Numbered from the stretch's first letter, positions 1-8,320 are shown. The stretch is 46,285 bases of DNA from an uncultured Thermoleophilia bacterium (GCA_903862845.1 CAIOZS010000228.1:1-46285), one strand, 5' to 3'. The notes: generated by a model not told the origin, from the sequence alone. Numbers and translations: made by a program.

Positions 1-2667
1 GCGGCCGGGCGCGATTCGCTTCAGGTGGTAGATGGAGTCTGCGCTGGTGATGAGCCCCTGGAAGATTTGCCGCGTGTTCGCCGCGTGTCCCAGCGGCCTG
101 CACGTCGCCGCCAGACGCGTGACGAGAGCACGGTCCTCGGCAGGCATCAGATTCCACGCGTCGTCATCCGCCAGTGCGTCCCACGCGACCGACTCGACTC
201 CCGCGTCCCAATCGATCGACGCGATCTCGCCATCCGGCGCCAGGACGAACCTGACGGCCTCAGACGGCCGGCCGCGGAAGAGCTGCAGCGCGGTGTAGGT
301 GGTCGCCTCGTCGAAGACCTGGCAGCTCTTGAAATCGACCCAGCGATCGAGGCTCCTGTCGCGCTTCACCTTGCGCCGCAGACCCAGCCCGTACTGGTTC
401 TTGAGCCACAGGCTCGGCGCGATGAAGCCCATGTAGCCACCGCAGTTGAGGACTGACAGGCCCTTCTCGATGAACAGCAGATAGAGGTCGAAGTTGCCCG
501 TCTGCGCACTCTCATACAGCGGAGCCGAACCTTTCTGCTGCTCGATGTAGTAGTCGCTCTGGTCGGGTTCGAGCCTGCGGAAATGCTGGAGCTTGACGTA
601 GGGTGGATTGCCGATCACGCAGTCGAACCCGCGAATCTCAACCGGCAGGTTCGCGTCGAGCACCTCGGGAAACGCGGCCTCCCAAGCGAACGCGTTGACG
701 TCCTCGAGCTCCTGCTCCCCGCGGTCGACGAACAAGGAGCCGGGATGCTTGCGTTGCCAGAAGTCGGCGAAGTCAGGGCCCACCAGACTGTTGCCGCAGC
801 GGATGTGCGCGTCCAGGTGCCCGAGCGGCTTGCCCGGTGAGGCGGTGTTCAGCCACAGAGCCAGCTGGGTGATCTCGACTGATTCGGGGTTAATGTCCAC
901 GCCATAGAGGCTGTTCGCGAGAATCTCCCGTGCACTTGCCTCATCATCGAACAGGCCGGCGGCGCCGGTGATGCGCGCCCGCTCCTGGGCGATGGCGCTC
1001 CGTTCGGCCAAGAGGAATTGCAGAGCCTGGATCAGAAACGCCCCGGACCCGCAGGCCGGGTCGAGCACGCGCAGGTTCCCCAGCGCCGCCTCGTACTTGT
1101 CGAGCAAGCGAAGGTGGCGGGTGGCCGCGTTTTCTGGGGGCCGCCTCGCGAGTCTTGCCTGCGAGGTCCGGTAGGCCTGAACGTCGTCGTCGGGCAATTC
1201 GCGACCGTACTGAAAGCCGAGCTCGTGGCGGATGTCGGCGAGCCGCGCACCGAGGGTCTCTCGCACCAAGTTCGCCGTCACCCACTCGGGCGTGTAGTAG
1301 ACGCCATCACGCTTGCGCTTTGTGAGCGAGGCGATCGATTCGCGCTCCTCCGCCTCGGCCTCCATGTACTCGAGGTCGGTGATCGACTGCTCGAAGATGC
1401 GGCCGAGAGTGTACAGCGTGATCGTCCGCAGATGCCCGACACCCTGCGCCCCGAAGTTGTAGTGCGCGGAGAAGTACAGCAGGGTGCCCTTGTCCGACGA
1501 CAGCGACGCCGCGTCTCGGCCCTGGCCGCGCGCGCAGAACACGCGATTCGGGATGACCAGGCTCTCCAGCTCCGGCAGCTCCTCGAACAGACCGCCGTTG
1601 AACCTGTTGATCGTGTGAGAGGGAGGGAACGCGCCGCCGTCACGCATCGCACGAAACAGCCGCTTCAGCAGCGCCCAGATATCATCGCTGTCGGGATCGT
1701 AAAACGTGTCATTGCTGCGCTCGACGAGCATCGACCTGAGCAGATCTGTGGGGAACTCGAGCGCATGGCCCATGTCCTCGCAGAAGAGGATGAAGATGCA
1801 GCGGTCCAGGAGCCGCTGGGTGAGCTTGACGAGCTTGCCGCGGGTGCCGCTGAAGCCGGGGTTGGCGGCGACGATCGCGCGAAAGACGGCTTCACGGTAC
1901 TGCTGATACTCCCGGTAGAACCCCCGCTCGAACTCTCGCTCCAGCACCCATTGGCCGTCCAGAACCCTGCCCAGACTGCTCTCGCCCGATGCGGCGAGCA
2001 GCATCTCGCGGCCGAAGAGCCTCGCGAACAGAAAGCGCTGGTAGGCGGCCTCGTCGCTGGAGTCGACCAGAGAAACGGCCCCCTCGAGAGACTTGAGCAC
2101 GAAGCGCTGAGAGCGGGAATCGCCGACCCTGCGCGCGTAGAGGCGGAACTCGTTCATGTCCGTGACGATGCCCCACGAGGGCTTCACGCCGAGATGAACG
2201 TCCGCCTGATCGAACTCGTGCTTGAGGTAGTCGAAGCACTGCTTCACAGGTGAGCGGTCGTTGCCCTTGCGGTGCTGCGGCGCATCCAGGCCCGAGCGGA
2301 TGTCCTTGAACTCGCAGAGCACCTGCGCGATCTCAGCCACCCCAGCGCGCCGCCACCAGCCCATCGCGAGGTCCGCGGCGCCGGTGCCTCCGCCCTGGCC
2401 CGCACCGGCCACGGCGTATTGGGGGTCGAGACAGAGGCCTTCGTCCACGTCTCGCTCGCCCGTACCCCAATAGCCCCAGATGCCTTTGAAGAAGACGTCG
2501 ATGAACTGGCTCTGAAGCTGCGTCTCGGTGCGATCGCTGACGCGATCGTGCCAGCGAATCAGCCGGTCGCGCAGGTCGGCATCCGCGCCAGAATCTCGGT
2601 ACTGGTCGAGCTCCCGTAGCCACAGCGAGAGCAGGTGGTCGTCAGAGAAGAGGGGCTGTGCATCCAT
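1..2667 (-). CDS. Type IIG restriction-modification enzyme (Eco57I-like), C-terminus beyond the window
   Basis: The frame is open from an ATG at 2667 to the left edge (889 codons), so the gene is partial at its 3' end. Near the N-terminus, D99 and the E119-F-K121 motif fit a PD-(D/E)XK nuclease. A central helical region leads to a class I SAM-dependent methyltransferase: motif I DPACGSG at residues 536-542 and the catalytic NPPY motif at 687-690, typical of N6-adenine methylation. What follows should be the start of the target-recognition region. Nuclease, methylase and specificity in one chain is the type IIG layout; a BREX PglX-like methylase is the alternative, but PglX normally lacks the N-terminal nuclease. 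No partner R-M subunit lies to the right. Methylation and cleavage activity are inferred from motifs only. Confidence 0.85.
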   Translation of the reverse strand, partial: MDAQPLFSDDHLLSLWLRELDQYRDSGADADLRDRLIRWHDRVSDRTETQLQSQFIDVFFKGIWGYWGTGERDVDEGLCLDPQYAVAGAGQGGGTGAADLAMGWWRRAGVAEIAQVLCEFKDIRSGLDAPQHRKGNDRSPVKQCFDYLKHEFDQADVHLGVKPSWGIVTDMNEFRLYARRVGDSRSQRFVLKSLEGAVSLVDSSDEAAYQRFLFARLFGREMLLAASGESSLGRVLDGQWVLEREFERGFYREYQQYREAVFRAIVAANPGFSGTRGKLVKLTQRLLDRCIFILFCEDMGHALEFPTDLLRSMLVERSNDTFYDPDSDDIWALLKRLFRAMRDGGAFPPSHTINRFNGGLFEELPELESLVIPNRVFCARGQGRDAASLSSDKGTLLYFSAHYNFGAQGVGHLRTITLYTLGRIFEQSITDLEYMEAEAEERESIASLTKRKRDGVYYTPEWVTANLVRETLGARLADIRHELGFQYGRELPDDDVQAYRTSQARLARRPPENAATRHLRLLDKYEAALGNLRVLDPACGSGAFLIQALQFLLAERSAIAQERARITGAAGLFDDEASAREILANSLYGVDINPESVEITQLALWLNTASPGKPLGHLDAHIRCGNSLVGPDFADFWQRKHPGSLFVDRGEQELEDVNAFAWEAAFPEVLDANLPVEIRGFDCVIGNPPYVKLQHFRRLEPDQSDYYIEQQKGSAPLYESAQTGNFDLYLLFIEKGLSVLNCGGYMGFIAPSLWLKNQYGLGLRRKVKRDRSLDRWVDFKSCQVFDEATTYTALQLFRGRPSEAVRFVLAPDGEIASIDWDAGVESVAWDALADDDAWNLMPAEDRALVTRLAATCRPLGHAANTRQIFQGLITSADSIYHLKRIAPGR

Positions 2668-2791
2668 GTGGCGCGGAGACTCCAGTCATTCTGTGGCCAC
2701 AGCGGTCCTGCCCGTGCGAGGAGCTGCCGATGCCGGCCGCGATCGCCGGTTGGCCGCGCTCGGTCCAGGTCGGTCGGGCGCGGCCTCGACG

Positions 2792-3013
2792 TCAGGCTGC
2801 GTAGCGGATGACCTCGAGCTCCGCCGCCCCGGCGACGCCGGACAGGATCTCGTCCACGCGGCTCATGACCGCGTCCTCCAGAAGGTAGTCGCCGCAGTTG
2901 CCGCACTGCAGAACTGGGACGTCCTTGAGGATGGCGATCGTGTGGTCCGACGTCTTGAAGGGCAGGTCGCTTGCGACCTGCGTCATCCTGGCTCCGCAGA
3001 CTCCACATTTCAT
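2792..3013 (-). CDS. YgiT-type zinc-finger protein, probable antitoxin
   Basis: A 73-residue protein beginning MKCGVCG, with two CxxC pairs (near residues 3-6 and 37-40) that form the YgiT/MqsA-type N-terminal zinc finger. The ATG at 3013 is chosen over an upstream in-frame codon because AGGAGG lies about 9 bases before it and because it overlaps the preceding stop as ATGA. The short tail contains no recognisable helix-turn-helix, unlike full-length MqsA (about 130 residues). Small YgiT-type proteins are commonly paired with a DUF4258 protein, as here. The role as antitoxin is inferred from this pairing. Confidence 0.8.
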   Translation of the reverse strand: MKCGVCGARMTQVASDLPFKTSDHTIAILKDVPVLQCGNCGDYLLEDAVMSRVDEILSGVAGAAELEVIRYAA

Positions 3014-3357
3014 CGTGAGACCCTCCTGGTCTTGAGATCGTCCATCCACTCGTCCGCACTTGGCCGGTAGGCGGTGACGACCCTGACATTGTCTCCCTCG
3101 ACGTCCGCTGCAAACAAGACGTGGATCGCGTCGCCGAGAGGTCGAGCCAGGAACAGGTAGCTTGGCAGGTACTTGTCGTGCGGGTACGACTCGACGAGCT
3201 CATAGGAGTCGACGGCATCGAGGATAGGTTGGCGCGCGACGAACCGCCCTTCGAGGCGCATGTTCACGTGATACGTCCAGAGGATGCGCCGCTCGCGAAC
3301 GCATGCGCGCACGAAGGCCACAGGATCGCCGGGCAGTCGTCTCTCGACGGTCTCCAT
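3010..3357 (-). CDS. DUF4258 protein, probable toxin of the pair with the YgiT-type protein
   Basis: A 115-residue protein matching the DUF4258 pattern: an early helix with a His (residues around WTYHVNMR), a central strand region with PLGDAIHVLF, and a C-terminal VVTAYRP...EW motif. The ATG at 3357 has AGGAG about 11 bases upstream. Its stop overlaps the start of the zinc-finger gene as ATGA, so the two are translationally coupled in toxin-then-antitoxin order. DUF4258 proteins are small, RelE/BrnT-like in layout, and often predicted to be RNases; activity here is inference. Confidence 0.75.
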   Translation of the reverse strand: METVERRLPGDPVAFVRACVRERRILWTYHVNMRLEGRFVARQPILDAVDSYELVESYPHDKYLPSYLFLARPLGDAIHVLFAADVEGDNVRVVTAYRPSADEWMDDLKTRRVSR

Positions 3358-3497
3358 GGAGGACACGCACTCCTTTCTCGCCTCTGCGTCCACAACCAGC
3401 ATGCGGTTCGCATATGACGTTTGGGGCAGGCTGCTTCTCCCCGCGCCCGAGGGTATCACCATGCTCCCGGCGTGACGCCTGCAAAGGGGGGTGTCAA

Positions 3498-4056
3498 ATG
3501 TGGCAGTCCGCGACCCGCAGCGGCAAGCCGCGCGCTCGGCGGTGCATCCGCGGACTCCTCGGCCCATCGCTGATCCTACTCCCTCTCACCGTCGCCCTGG
3601 CACATTGCCCGCCGGCGCCTGCGCCTTCGTCGCCCCTGTCGTCGGTGGCGCCACCTGGAGCAGGCAGACTGGCGGACGACGGCTGGCAGCGCTCCGCGAT
3701 CACGGTGAGCGGTGGGACGCTGGCGCTGCACGGCATCGACATGGCGACGCGAACGTGGGCTGAGCGGCCCCGCCTGAAGTGGTGCTCAGTACGCGGCAGC
3801 CGTCGTGCTGATCGAGGACGGGGGGCAGACGTGGGATCGGGCGACGGTCGGCGTGCCGCCCGGTCGCCTCGGTGCCGTGGACTTCGCGGATGCGCGGAAC
3901 GGCAGGGCCGTGGGCACCACGCCGGCGTCCTGCTGCGAGGGCGGGCCGCCGATCATGCACACGTCCGTCGGCTGCGAGGCCGAGATCCGGCTCGTCCCGG
4001 CTTTCCGCCCAGCAACGGCAGCCACCCACCAGTCGCTGCGTGGCTGCGGATGATGC
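3498..4056 (+). pseudogene. Remnant of a secreted BNR/Ycf48-like beta-propeller protein
   Basis: The start at 3498 has a GGGGGG ribosome site and a signal-peptide-like leader (MWQSATRSGKP, then a hydrophobic stretch ending ALAHC, possibly a lipobox). The following segment (GWQRSAITVSGGTLALHGIDM) stays in frame to about 3765. The propeller-type motif IEDGGQTW and the residues after it are in a different frame (about 3778-3950), with an in-frame stop just before it; a further break is likely near 3955. The spliced text reads like one BNR repeat protein, so I call two frameshifts in a decayed gene. Its leader resembles that of the secreted protein at 9857. Confidence 0.6.
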
Positions 4057-4197
4057 CGGGGGCGTCGGGTCAGGACGACCCGATTGTCCCGCGACGGCCG
4101 GCCGAACCCACGGTTTGAGGGTGACCATGGCGGGAAGCGTCACGGCGAGTGCGTGGGCGCGGGACGCCCCGAAGTCGCCCGGCAAGGAGGACGTGAC

Positions 4198-4752
4198 GTG
4201 GATTCGGATCCGAGGGTTGTAGCACTGGTCGGCAGCCCGCGTCGCCGTGGCAACACGGTGTTCGCGGTCGGCGTGGCCACGGAGGAGCTTGAGCGCCGCG
4301 GCGTGCGCTGCGAGACGGTCCTGCTCTGCGACCTGCCCATCAGCCTCACCGATCATGAGGCGGACCAGGGGGCGCGGACCAGCGCAGAGGAACAAGTGGA
4401 GGCGGCGCTCGACAGGGTGTGGGCGGCCGACGGCCTCATCTTGGCCACGCCCATCCATTTCTCCAATGTGAGCGCGCAGATGAAGGCGTTCATGGACGCC
4501 ACCAACGATCGCTACATGAACGAGCAGTGGCTCACCCCGAGGACCGTCGGCCTCCTGGCCATCGGGGTGCACGTCTTCACCTCGACCATCGAGGCCATGC
4601 AGCGCTACCTCGACCTCATTGCGCCGAGCCACCCGCCCGTCGTCGTGGCCACCGGCCGTGCCGACGCCGTGGGAGAAGCGCAGAGCTCCCAGGCAGTCCG
4701 CGAGGCGGCTCTGACCATGGCCGCAGGCATGGCCGACGTCCTGCTGGGCTGA
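4198..4752 (+). CDS. NADPH-dependent FMN reductase / flavodoxin-fold oxidoreductase
   Basis: A 184-residue protein starting at a GTG with AAGGAGG 7 bases upstream; the longer in-frame extension has no ribosome site. Residues 7-20 (ALVGSPRRRGNT) form the phosphate-binding loop of the NADPH-dependent FMN reductase (flavodoxin-like) family, and ATPIHFSNVSAQMKAFMD near residue 80 is the second FMN-contact loop (usual form P.Y....s..lK.f.D). It would bind FMN and reduce flavin, iron or quinone-type acceptors with NAD(P)H; the substrate cannot be told. It ends 6 bases from the convergent hemerythrin gene. Confidence 0.85.
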   Translation: MDSDPRVVALVGSPRRRGNTVFAVGVATEELERRGVRCETVLLCDLPISLTDHEADQGARTSAEEQVEAALDRVWAADGLILATPIHFSNVSAQMKAFMDATNDRYMNEQWLTPRTVGLLAIGVHVFTSTIEAMQRYLDLIAPSHPPVVVATGRADAVGEAQSSQAVREAALTMAAGMADVLLG

Positions 4753-4758
4753 GCGGTC

Positions 4759-5397
4759 CTACGCGGGCAGCTCCGGGATGCGCCGGGTCAGCTCTGCCCA
4801 GTCGTCGCCGACTGCCCGCTTCACGAGCTGCGCGACTCCCGCGAAGGCTTCGGGCGGCGACACCATCTGCAGGATGCGCAGCATGTTCTCACGGTCGTCG
4901 TCGCCGATCAGCGGGAACAGCCAAGCGATGAATTCCGGCTGACGCTCCGGAGGCATCTCCGCGGCCATGATGCCGACCGCCTTGCCCTGGTCGGGCACGG
5001 GGATGCGCTCCTTGAAGATGCGGTACAGGTGCGTGTCCTCCTTGTAGAGGTGGACGTCGAGATGGAACTTGAAGGCGGCGGTGGCGCGGGCGGTCGCGAG
5101 GGCGTCGCCCGCGGACACCGCCTCGTTCAAGGCGTCGAACGCTGCATCGAGGCCGCGGTGGTCCTTCTCGTACGCTTCGGCGACCAAGGGCGCGACAGCT
5201 TCGACGGCGGGGAAGACGGCGATCTCCTCCCCGTGAGCGTGCACCACCAGCACTTCGTTGCAGAAGCGGAACCGCTCCAGCGCTGCCTCGAGCCCCGGCT
5301 GGCCGCGCGCAGCGCCGAGCGCCGCGGCGTCGATGCCCTCCATATCCTTGCGGAATGCGTTGTGCATCGCCGTTATTGCATCGATCGGACCTGTCAT
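4759..5397 (-). CDS. Hemerythrin HHE-domain protein
   Basis: A 212-residue helical protein with the metal-ligand pattern of bacterial hemerythrin HHE domains: H12, H53/H55 with E58, H80, H112 and H116. The ligands form a diiron site in a four-helix bundle that binds O2 or NO or senses oxygen; in this family roles range from oxygen scavenging to Fe-S repair. The C-terminal 70 residues are an extra helical region of unknown role. It is monocistronic and convergent with the flavin reductase gene. In an organism with an oxygen-sensitive hydrogenase, oxygen handling is the natural guess. Confidence 0.85.
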   Translation of the reverse strand: MTGPIDAITAMHNAFRKDMEGIDAAALGAARGQPGLEAALERFRFCNEVLVVHAHGEEIAVFPAVEAVAPLVAEAYEKDHRGLDAAFDALNEAVSAGDALATARATAAFKFHLDVHLYKEDTHLYRIFKERIPVPDQGKAVGIMAAEMPPERQPEFIAWLFPLIGDDDRENMLRILQMVSPPEAFAGVAQLVKRAVGDDWAELTRRIPELPA

Positions 5398-5696
5398 GAT
5401 CGCCGTCCCCTTTCACTGCGTCGTGGTGCCATGTGCCTTGGTTGGCCCCCCTGAGCAGCAGCGAAACGGGCCGGCGGGCCGCTCTCACGAGTTCCTCCAC
5501 GCCGGACCGCTCGCGGCCACGCGTGGTACGTCCGGCGGATCTCAGCCTCCCGCGCGAAGGCCTGGACGTCGCGGGACTCTCCCATTCTGACATGTCTGCC
5601 CGTGCGGCGATGAGCGTAGGCGTTTGCGGACGGGGGACCGCGCCGGGTCGCTCAGGGGCCCACGTGCGCACGCGCAGGTGTGGTCGCACCCGTCGG
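5398..5696 (+). other. Intergenic stretch, no gene recognised
   Basis: About 300 bases between the hemerythrin start (minus strand) and the VapC remnant (plus strand). Short open frames exist on both strands but none shows a ribosome site together with a recognisable protein pattern. It must hold the hemerythrin promoter; no convincing -35/-10 pair was found. Confidence 0.4.
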
Positions 5697-5840
5697 CTGG
5701 CCGGCACACCCGTCGATGCGCGCGACCTGTGGTTTGCGGCCACGCGCATCACGCACGTGCTCATGATGGTGACCGCGAACGCTCGGGAGCTCGAGAGGGT
5801 TCCTGGACTGCAGGTCGAGACGTGGAGTGGCGCGGGCTGA
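5697..5840 (+). pseudogene. C-terminal remnant of a VapC-type PIN-domain toxin
   Basis: The frame reads a PIN-domain C-terminus: GTPVDARDLWFAAT corresponds to the D..IAA helix of VapC, followed by the VTANARELERVPGLQV pattern (usual form VT.N..dF..v.GL.V), then a stop at 5838. The N-terminal half with the first catalytic Asp/Glu residues is missing and no start with a ribosome site is visible, so this is a fragment. It lies directly upstream of the YefM/YoeB promoter. Confidence 0.65.
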
Positions 5841-5861
5841 CGCTTGGGGCCGTCCGCTCAC

Positions 5862-5890
5862 TTGACTTCCGGCGTCTATGCGCGTACGCT
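5862..5890 (+). promoter_or_regulatory. Promoter of the YefM/YoeB pair
   Basis: TTGACT (5862-5867), a 17-base spacer, and TACGCT (5885-5890) make a good sigma-70-type promoter 27 bases before the antitoxin ATG. The -10 box lies inside the inverted repeat described next. Confidence 0.7.
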
Positions 5891-5901
5891 TTCCCGTACG
5901 C
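5882..5901 (+). promoter_or_regulatory. Probable autoregulatory operator, inverted repeat GCGTACG-N6-CGTACGC
   Basis: Perfect 7-base inverted repeats separated by 6 bases cover the -10 box and the likely start of transcription of the toxin-antitoxin pair. YefM/YoeB systems are known to repress themselves through palindromes with a TGTACA core; the cores here are CGTACG. Binding is inference. Confidence 0.7.
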
Positions 5902-5916
5902 ACCAGGAGGTCAGCG

Positions 5917-6159
5917 ATGACGACCATGAGCGCCACCGAAGCGCGCAAGCAGCTCTACAAGCTTCTCGACGACGTCTCGCAGTCGCACGAGCCCGTGCAG
6001 ATCACCGGCAAGCGCGGCAATGCCGTGCTCGTCTCGGAGGACGACTGGCGGGCAGTGCAGGAGACGCTCTACCTGGTCTCGATCCCCGGCATGCGCGAGT
6101 CCATCCGCGAGGGCATGGCGACGCCGGCCGATGAGCTCGAGGACGAGCCCGACTGGTGA
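5917..6159 (+). CDS. Phd/YefM-family antitoxin
   Basis: An 80-residue protein starting MTTMSATEARKQLYKLLDDV, the N-terminal DNA-binding pattern of Phd/YefM antitoxins, continuing with the strand EPVQITGKRGNAVLVSEDDW. The C-terminal acidic tail (from about residue 55) is the expected toxin-binding part. CAGGAGG precedes the ATG by 6 bases; a longer in-frame start at 5878 would lie inside the promoter and is rejected. The stop overlaps the toxin GTG. Confidence 0.92.
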   Translation: MTTMSATEARKQLYKLLDDVSQSHEPVQITGKRGNAVLVSEDDWRAVQETLYLVSIPGMRESIREGMATPADELEDEPDW

Positions 6160-6419
6160 GCCGGCGGCTGCTGTACACGACGCAGGCGCGCAAGGACGCG
6201 AAGAAGCTCGCCGCGGCCGGGCTGAAGCCGCAGGCGCAGGAGTTGCTCGCCGTGCTTGCGGACGACCCGTTCCAGTCGCCGCCGCCGTTCGAGAAGCTGG
6301 TCGGCGACCTCAACGGGGCTTGCTCGCGGCGCATCAACATCCAGCACCGCCTCGTGTATCAGGTCCTCCCGGAGGAGCACGTGGTCAAGGTGCTGAGGAT
6401 GTGGACCCACTACGAGTGA
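6156..6419 (+). CDS. YoeB-family (Txe/YoeB) mRNA interferase toxin
   Basis: An 87-residue RelE-superfamily protein. Features typical of YoeB are the LLYTTQARKDAKKL start, the NPFqspPPfEKL-like segment (DDPFQSPPPFEKLVGDL), SRRINIQHRLVYQV and the C-terminal W.HYE ending, which carries catalytic His and Tyr in the family. Such toxins cut mRNA in the ribosomal A site. The GTG start overlaps the antitoxin stop as GTGA. All family landmarks are present, so the toxin is probably functional. Confidence 0.92.
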   Translation: MSRRLLYTTQARKDAKKLAAAGLKPQAQELLAVLADDPFQSPPPFEKLVGDLNGACSRRINIQHRLVYQVLPEEHVVKVLRMWTHYE

Positions 6420-6487
6420 GGCGAACAGCGCGGGGTCACGCGCCACGTAGCGGGCTGACGTCATGACAAAGGTATCGGGGGAACGCA

Positions 6488-7459
6488 TTGAAAGCGGTCG
6501 TTCAGAGCGAGTACGGCTCAGCGGAAGTCCTGGAGCTCACGGACATCGACAGGCCGGTGATCAAGGACGACGAGGTGCTCGTGCGGGTTCGCGCGGCCGC
6601 CGTGAATCCTCCCGACTGGGCCGGCGTTCACGGCATGCCGTATGTGGTGCGTCTGGCATTCGGGCTGCGCAGACCGAAGCAGGCGGTTCGCGGCACCGAT
6701 GCAGCGGGCACTGTCGCGGCTGTCGGCGAGAGCGTGACGCGCCTCCGGGTCGGGGATGAGGTCTTCGGCGCCGGCCGCGGCACCTTCGCCGAGCTTGCGG
6801 TCGCCGCGGAAGAGCACCTGGCGCCCAAGCCGGCCAACATCACGTTCGAGCAGGCCGCGGCCGTGCCGATGGCCGGGCTCACTGCGCTGCAGGCGCTCCG
6901 CGACTCGGGCCGCATCCAGCCCGGGCAGAAGGTCCTCATCGTCGGCGCCGGCGGAGGCATCGGCACGTTCGCCGTGCAGATCGCGAAGTCGTTCGGCGCG
7001 CACGTGACGGGCGTGTGCAGCGCGGCGAAGCTGGACCTGGTCCGCTCGCTCGGCGCCGACCACGTCATCGACTACGCGCAGGAGGACTTCACCGAGGGTG
7101 AGGAGCGCTACGACCTCATCCTTGACAACGTGCTGCAGCACTCGTTGTCGCGCCTCCTGCGCGCGCTGAGCCGGAGCGGGACGCTCGTCCCCAACGGCGG
7201 CCAGTTCTACAAGCGCTGGTTTGGCAGCACGGGCGTTCTCCTCATCAAGGCGCCTCTGCTCTCGCTGCTCGTGCCGCAGCGGATCCGCGCGTGCACGGAG
7301 CGCCCGCAGCAGAAGGACCTGCTCGTCCTGAAGGGGCTCATGGAGTCCGGAAAGCTGACGCCGATCGTCGGCAGGACGTACCCTCTGAGCCGGACTCAGG
7401 AGGCCGTGTCCTCCTTCGGCGAGGGGCACGCTCAAGGCAAGGTCGTCATCACCGTGTGA
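6488..7459 (+). CDS. Zinc-independent MDR-family NAD(P)-dependent oxidoreductase (quinone-reductase-like)
   Basis: A 323-residue medium-chain dehydrogenase/reductase. The N-terminal GroES-like domain has VRGTDAAGTVAAVGE; VPMAGLTALQAL precedes the Rossmann domain with the VGAGGGIGTFAVQIAK dinucleotide loop near residues 157-172. The zinc-ligand residues of alcohol dehydrogenases are absent, which places it near quinone oxidoreductases. The start is the TTG at 6488 with GGGGGA about 5 bases upstream; no ATG fits. It stands alone after the toxin gene. Substrate unknown. Confidence 0.85.
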   Translation: MKAVVQSEYGSAEVLELTDIDRPVIKDDEVLVRVRAAAVNPPDWAGVHGMPYVVRLAFGLRRPKQAVRGTDAAGTVAAVGESVTRLRVGDEVFGAGRGTFAELAVAAEEHLAPKPANITFEQAAAVPMAGLTALQALRDSGRIQPGQKVLIVGAGGGIGTFAVQIAKSFGAHVTGVCSAAKLDLVRSLGADHVIDYAQEDFTEGEERYDLILDNVLQHSLSRLLRALSRSGTLVPNGGQFYKRWFGSTGVLLIKAPLLSLLVPQRIRACTERPQQKDLLVLKGLMESGKLTPIVGRTYPLSRTQEAVSSFGEGHAQGKVVITV

Positions 7460-7535
7460 GACCTGGATGAGCGACGCAAGCGCAACGCCAAGCCCCACGC
7501 CGCGCCGGCTGCTCGCGTCCCCAAGCCCGCGACGG

Positions 7536-7742
7536 CTACTCGGGCTGGTACAGGGCCAGCGTAGTGCCGTCCGGGTCCTTGACCCACGCCGACTTGCCGA
7601 TGCCCGGACTGGTCATGACGTGAGCGACGAGCTTCATCTCTCCGAGCTCGAGCTCATCGAAGACGACCCCGCGAGCGACCAGTTCCTGAACGTCCGCTGC
7701 CGGCCACGAGGTCGGGGCGCTCCTGCAGGAGGACCGGCTCAA
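7536..7742 (-). pseudogene. C-terminal half of a VOC (glyoxalase-fold) protein, detached from its N-terminal half
   Basis: From about 7694 downwards the frame reads DVQELVARGVVFDEL... and ends KDPDGTTLALYQPE, the C-terminal beta-alpha-beta unit of a vicinal-oxygen-chelate protein. The N-terminal unit is missing; the residues before DVQELV are not VOC-like and a stop lies upstream at 7767. The missing half is at 8758-8988 on the same strand. Confidence 0.7.
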
Positions 7743-7766
7743 ACGGCGTGCGACGGTGGGCTCCTG

Positions 7767-7922
7767 CTAGAGCTTCCCGCGCTCTCGGAGCAGCTTCTCG
7801 TACTCGTCGCGGGAGAGCGAGCACTCTACGAGGCCCACAAACTCGTCGCGCTTGAGGCCAAGCTGCCGGGCCATCGTCGTCAGGTACGCGGTGCCACAGT
7901 AGATCTCGCCGTGGCTCATCAT
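7767..7922 (-). CDS. Small hypothetical protein
   Basis: A possible 51-residue protein starting at an ATGATG (7922). It is downstream of the HicB-like gene on the same strand, its residues look protein-like (Leu/Arg/Glu-rich helix ending RDEYEKLLRERGKL), and the frame stays open upstream beyond 8216. No good ribosome site is visible. It could be the C-terminal piece of a longer frameshifted product or a small partner of the HicB-like gene; it shows no HicA pattern. Confidence 0.35.
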   Translation of the reverse strand: MMSHGEIYCGTAYLTTMARQLGLKRDEFVGLVECSLSRDEYEKLLRERGKL

Positions 7923-7980
7923 CGTGTGGATGCCCGACTGGACGTCAGGCCACGTCTGACGGTCCTGGCTTGGATGGAGG

Positions 7981-8277
7981 TCACGCAGCTTCCCTAACGC
8001 TGGACACGAGGCGGGTGAGTCTGCGCTTGAGCTCCTGAGCCTGCGGAAGAAGAGCGTCGTCGCTCTCGCAGGCGATCTCGTCCCACAAGAAGGCGAACTC
8101 GCTCTCGAAGCGGGCAATCGCGGCCTCGCGGCTGGGGCCGCAGCCCAACAGGCCGAGGGAGGGACAGTCGTAGCACCACATGTCGTCGTCGAGCTCCAGC
8201 GTGAAGGTGAGCGCACTGGAAAGATCGAAGCGCCGCCCCTTCCACGAAACGTGGCTTCTCGTGATTGTTGTAGCCAT
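7981..8277 (-). CDS. HicB-like / unknown small protein
   Basis: A 98-residue protein. The middle (DDMWCYDCPSLGLLGCGPS, then REAAIARFESEF) resembles the strand-strand-helix core of HicB antitoxins, where a pattern like dDg.y....P.l....G.t..eA is usual. There is no HicA-type double-stranded RNA-binding toxin beside it and no C-terminal ribbon-helix-helix. The ATG at 8277 is chosen because GGGAGTGGGC precedes it and a promoter lies 44 bases further up. Function unknown; HicB relation moderate. Confidence 0.5.
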   Translation of the reverse strand: MATTITRSHVSWKGRRFDLSSALTFTLELDDDMWCYDCPSLGLLGCGPSREAAIARFESEFAFLWDEIACESDDALLPQAQELKRRLTRLVSSVREAA

Positions 8278-8320
8278 CAAGCCCACTCCCGCACCGTGTG
8301 TGTGACCCGCACCCGTCTGC

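Noticed and set aside
1018-2253. A 411-codon plus-strand frame opposite the type IIG gene
   Set aside because: The minus strand carries the DPACGSG and EFK motifs in one uninterrupted frame.
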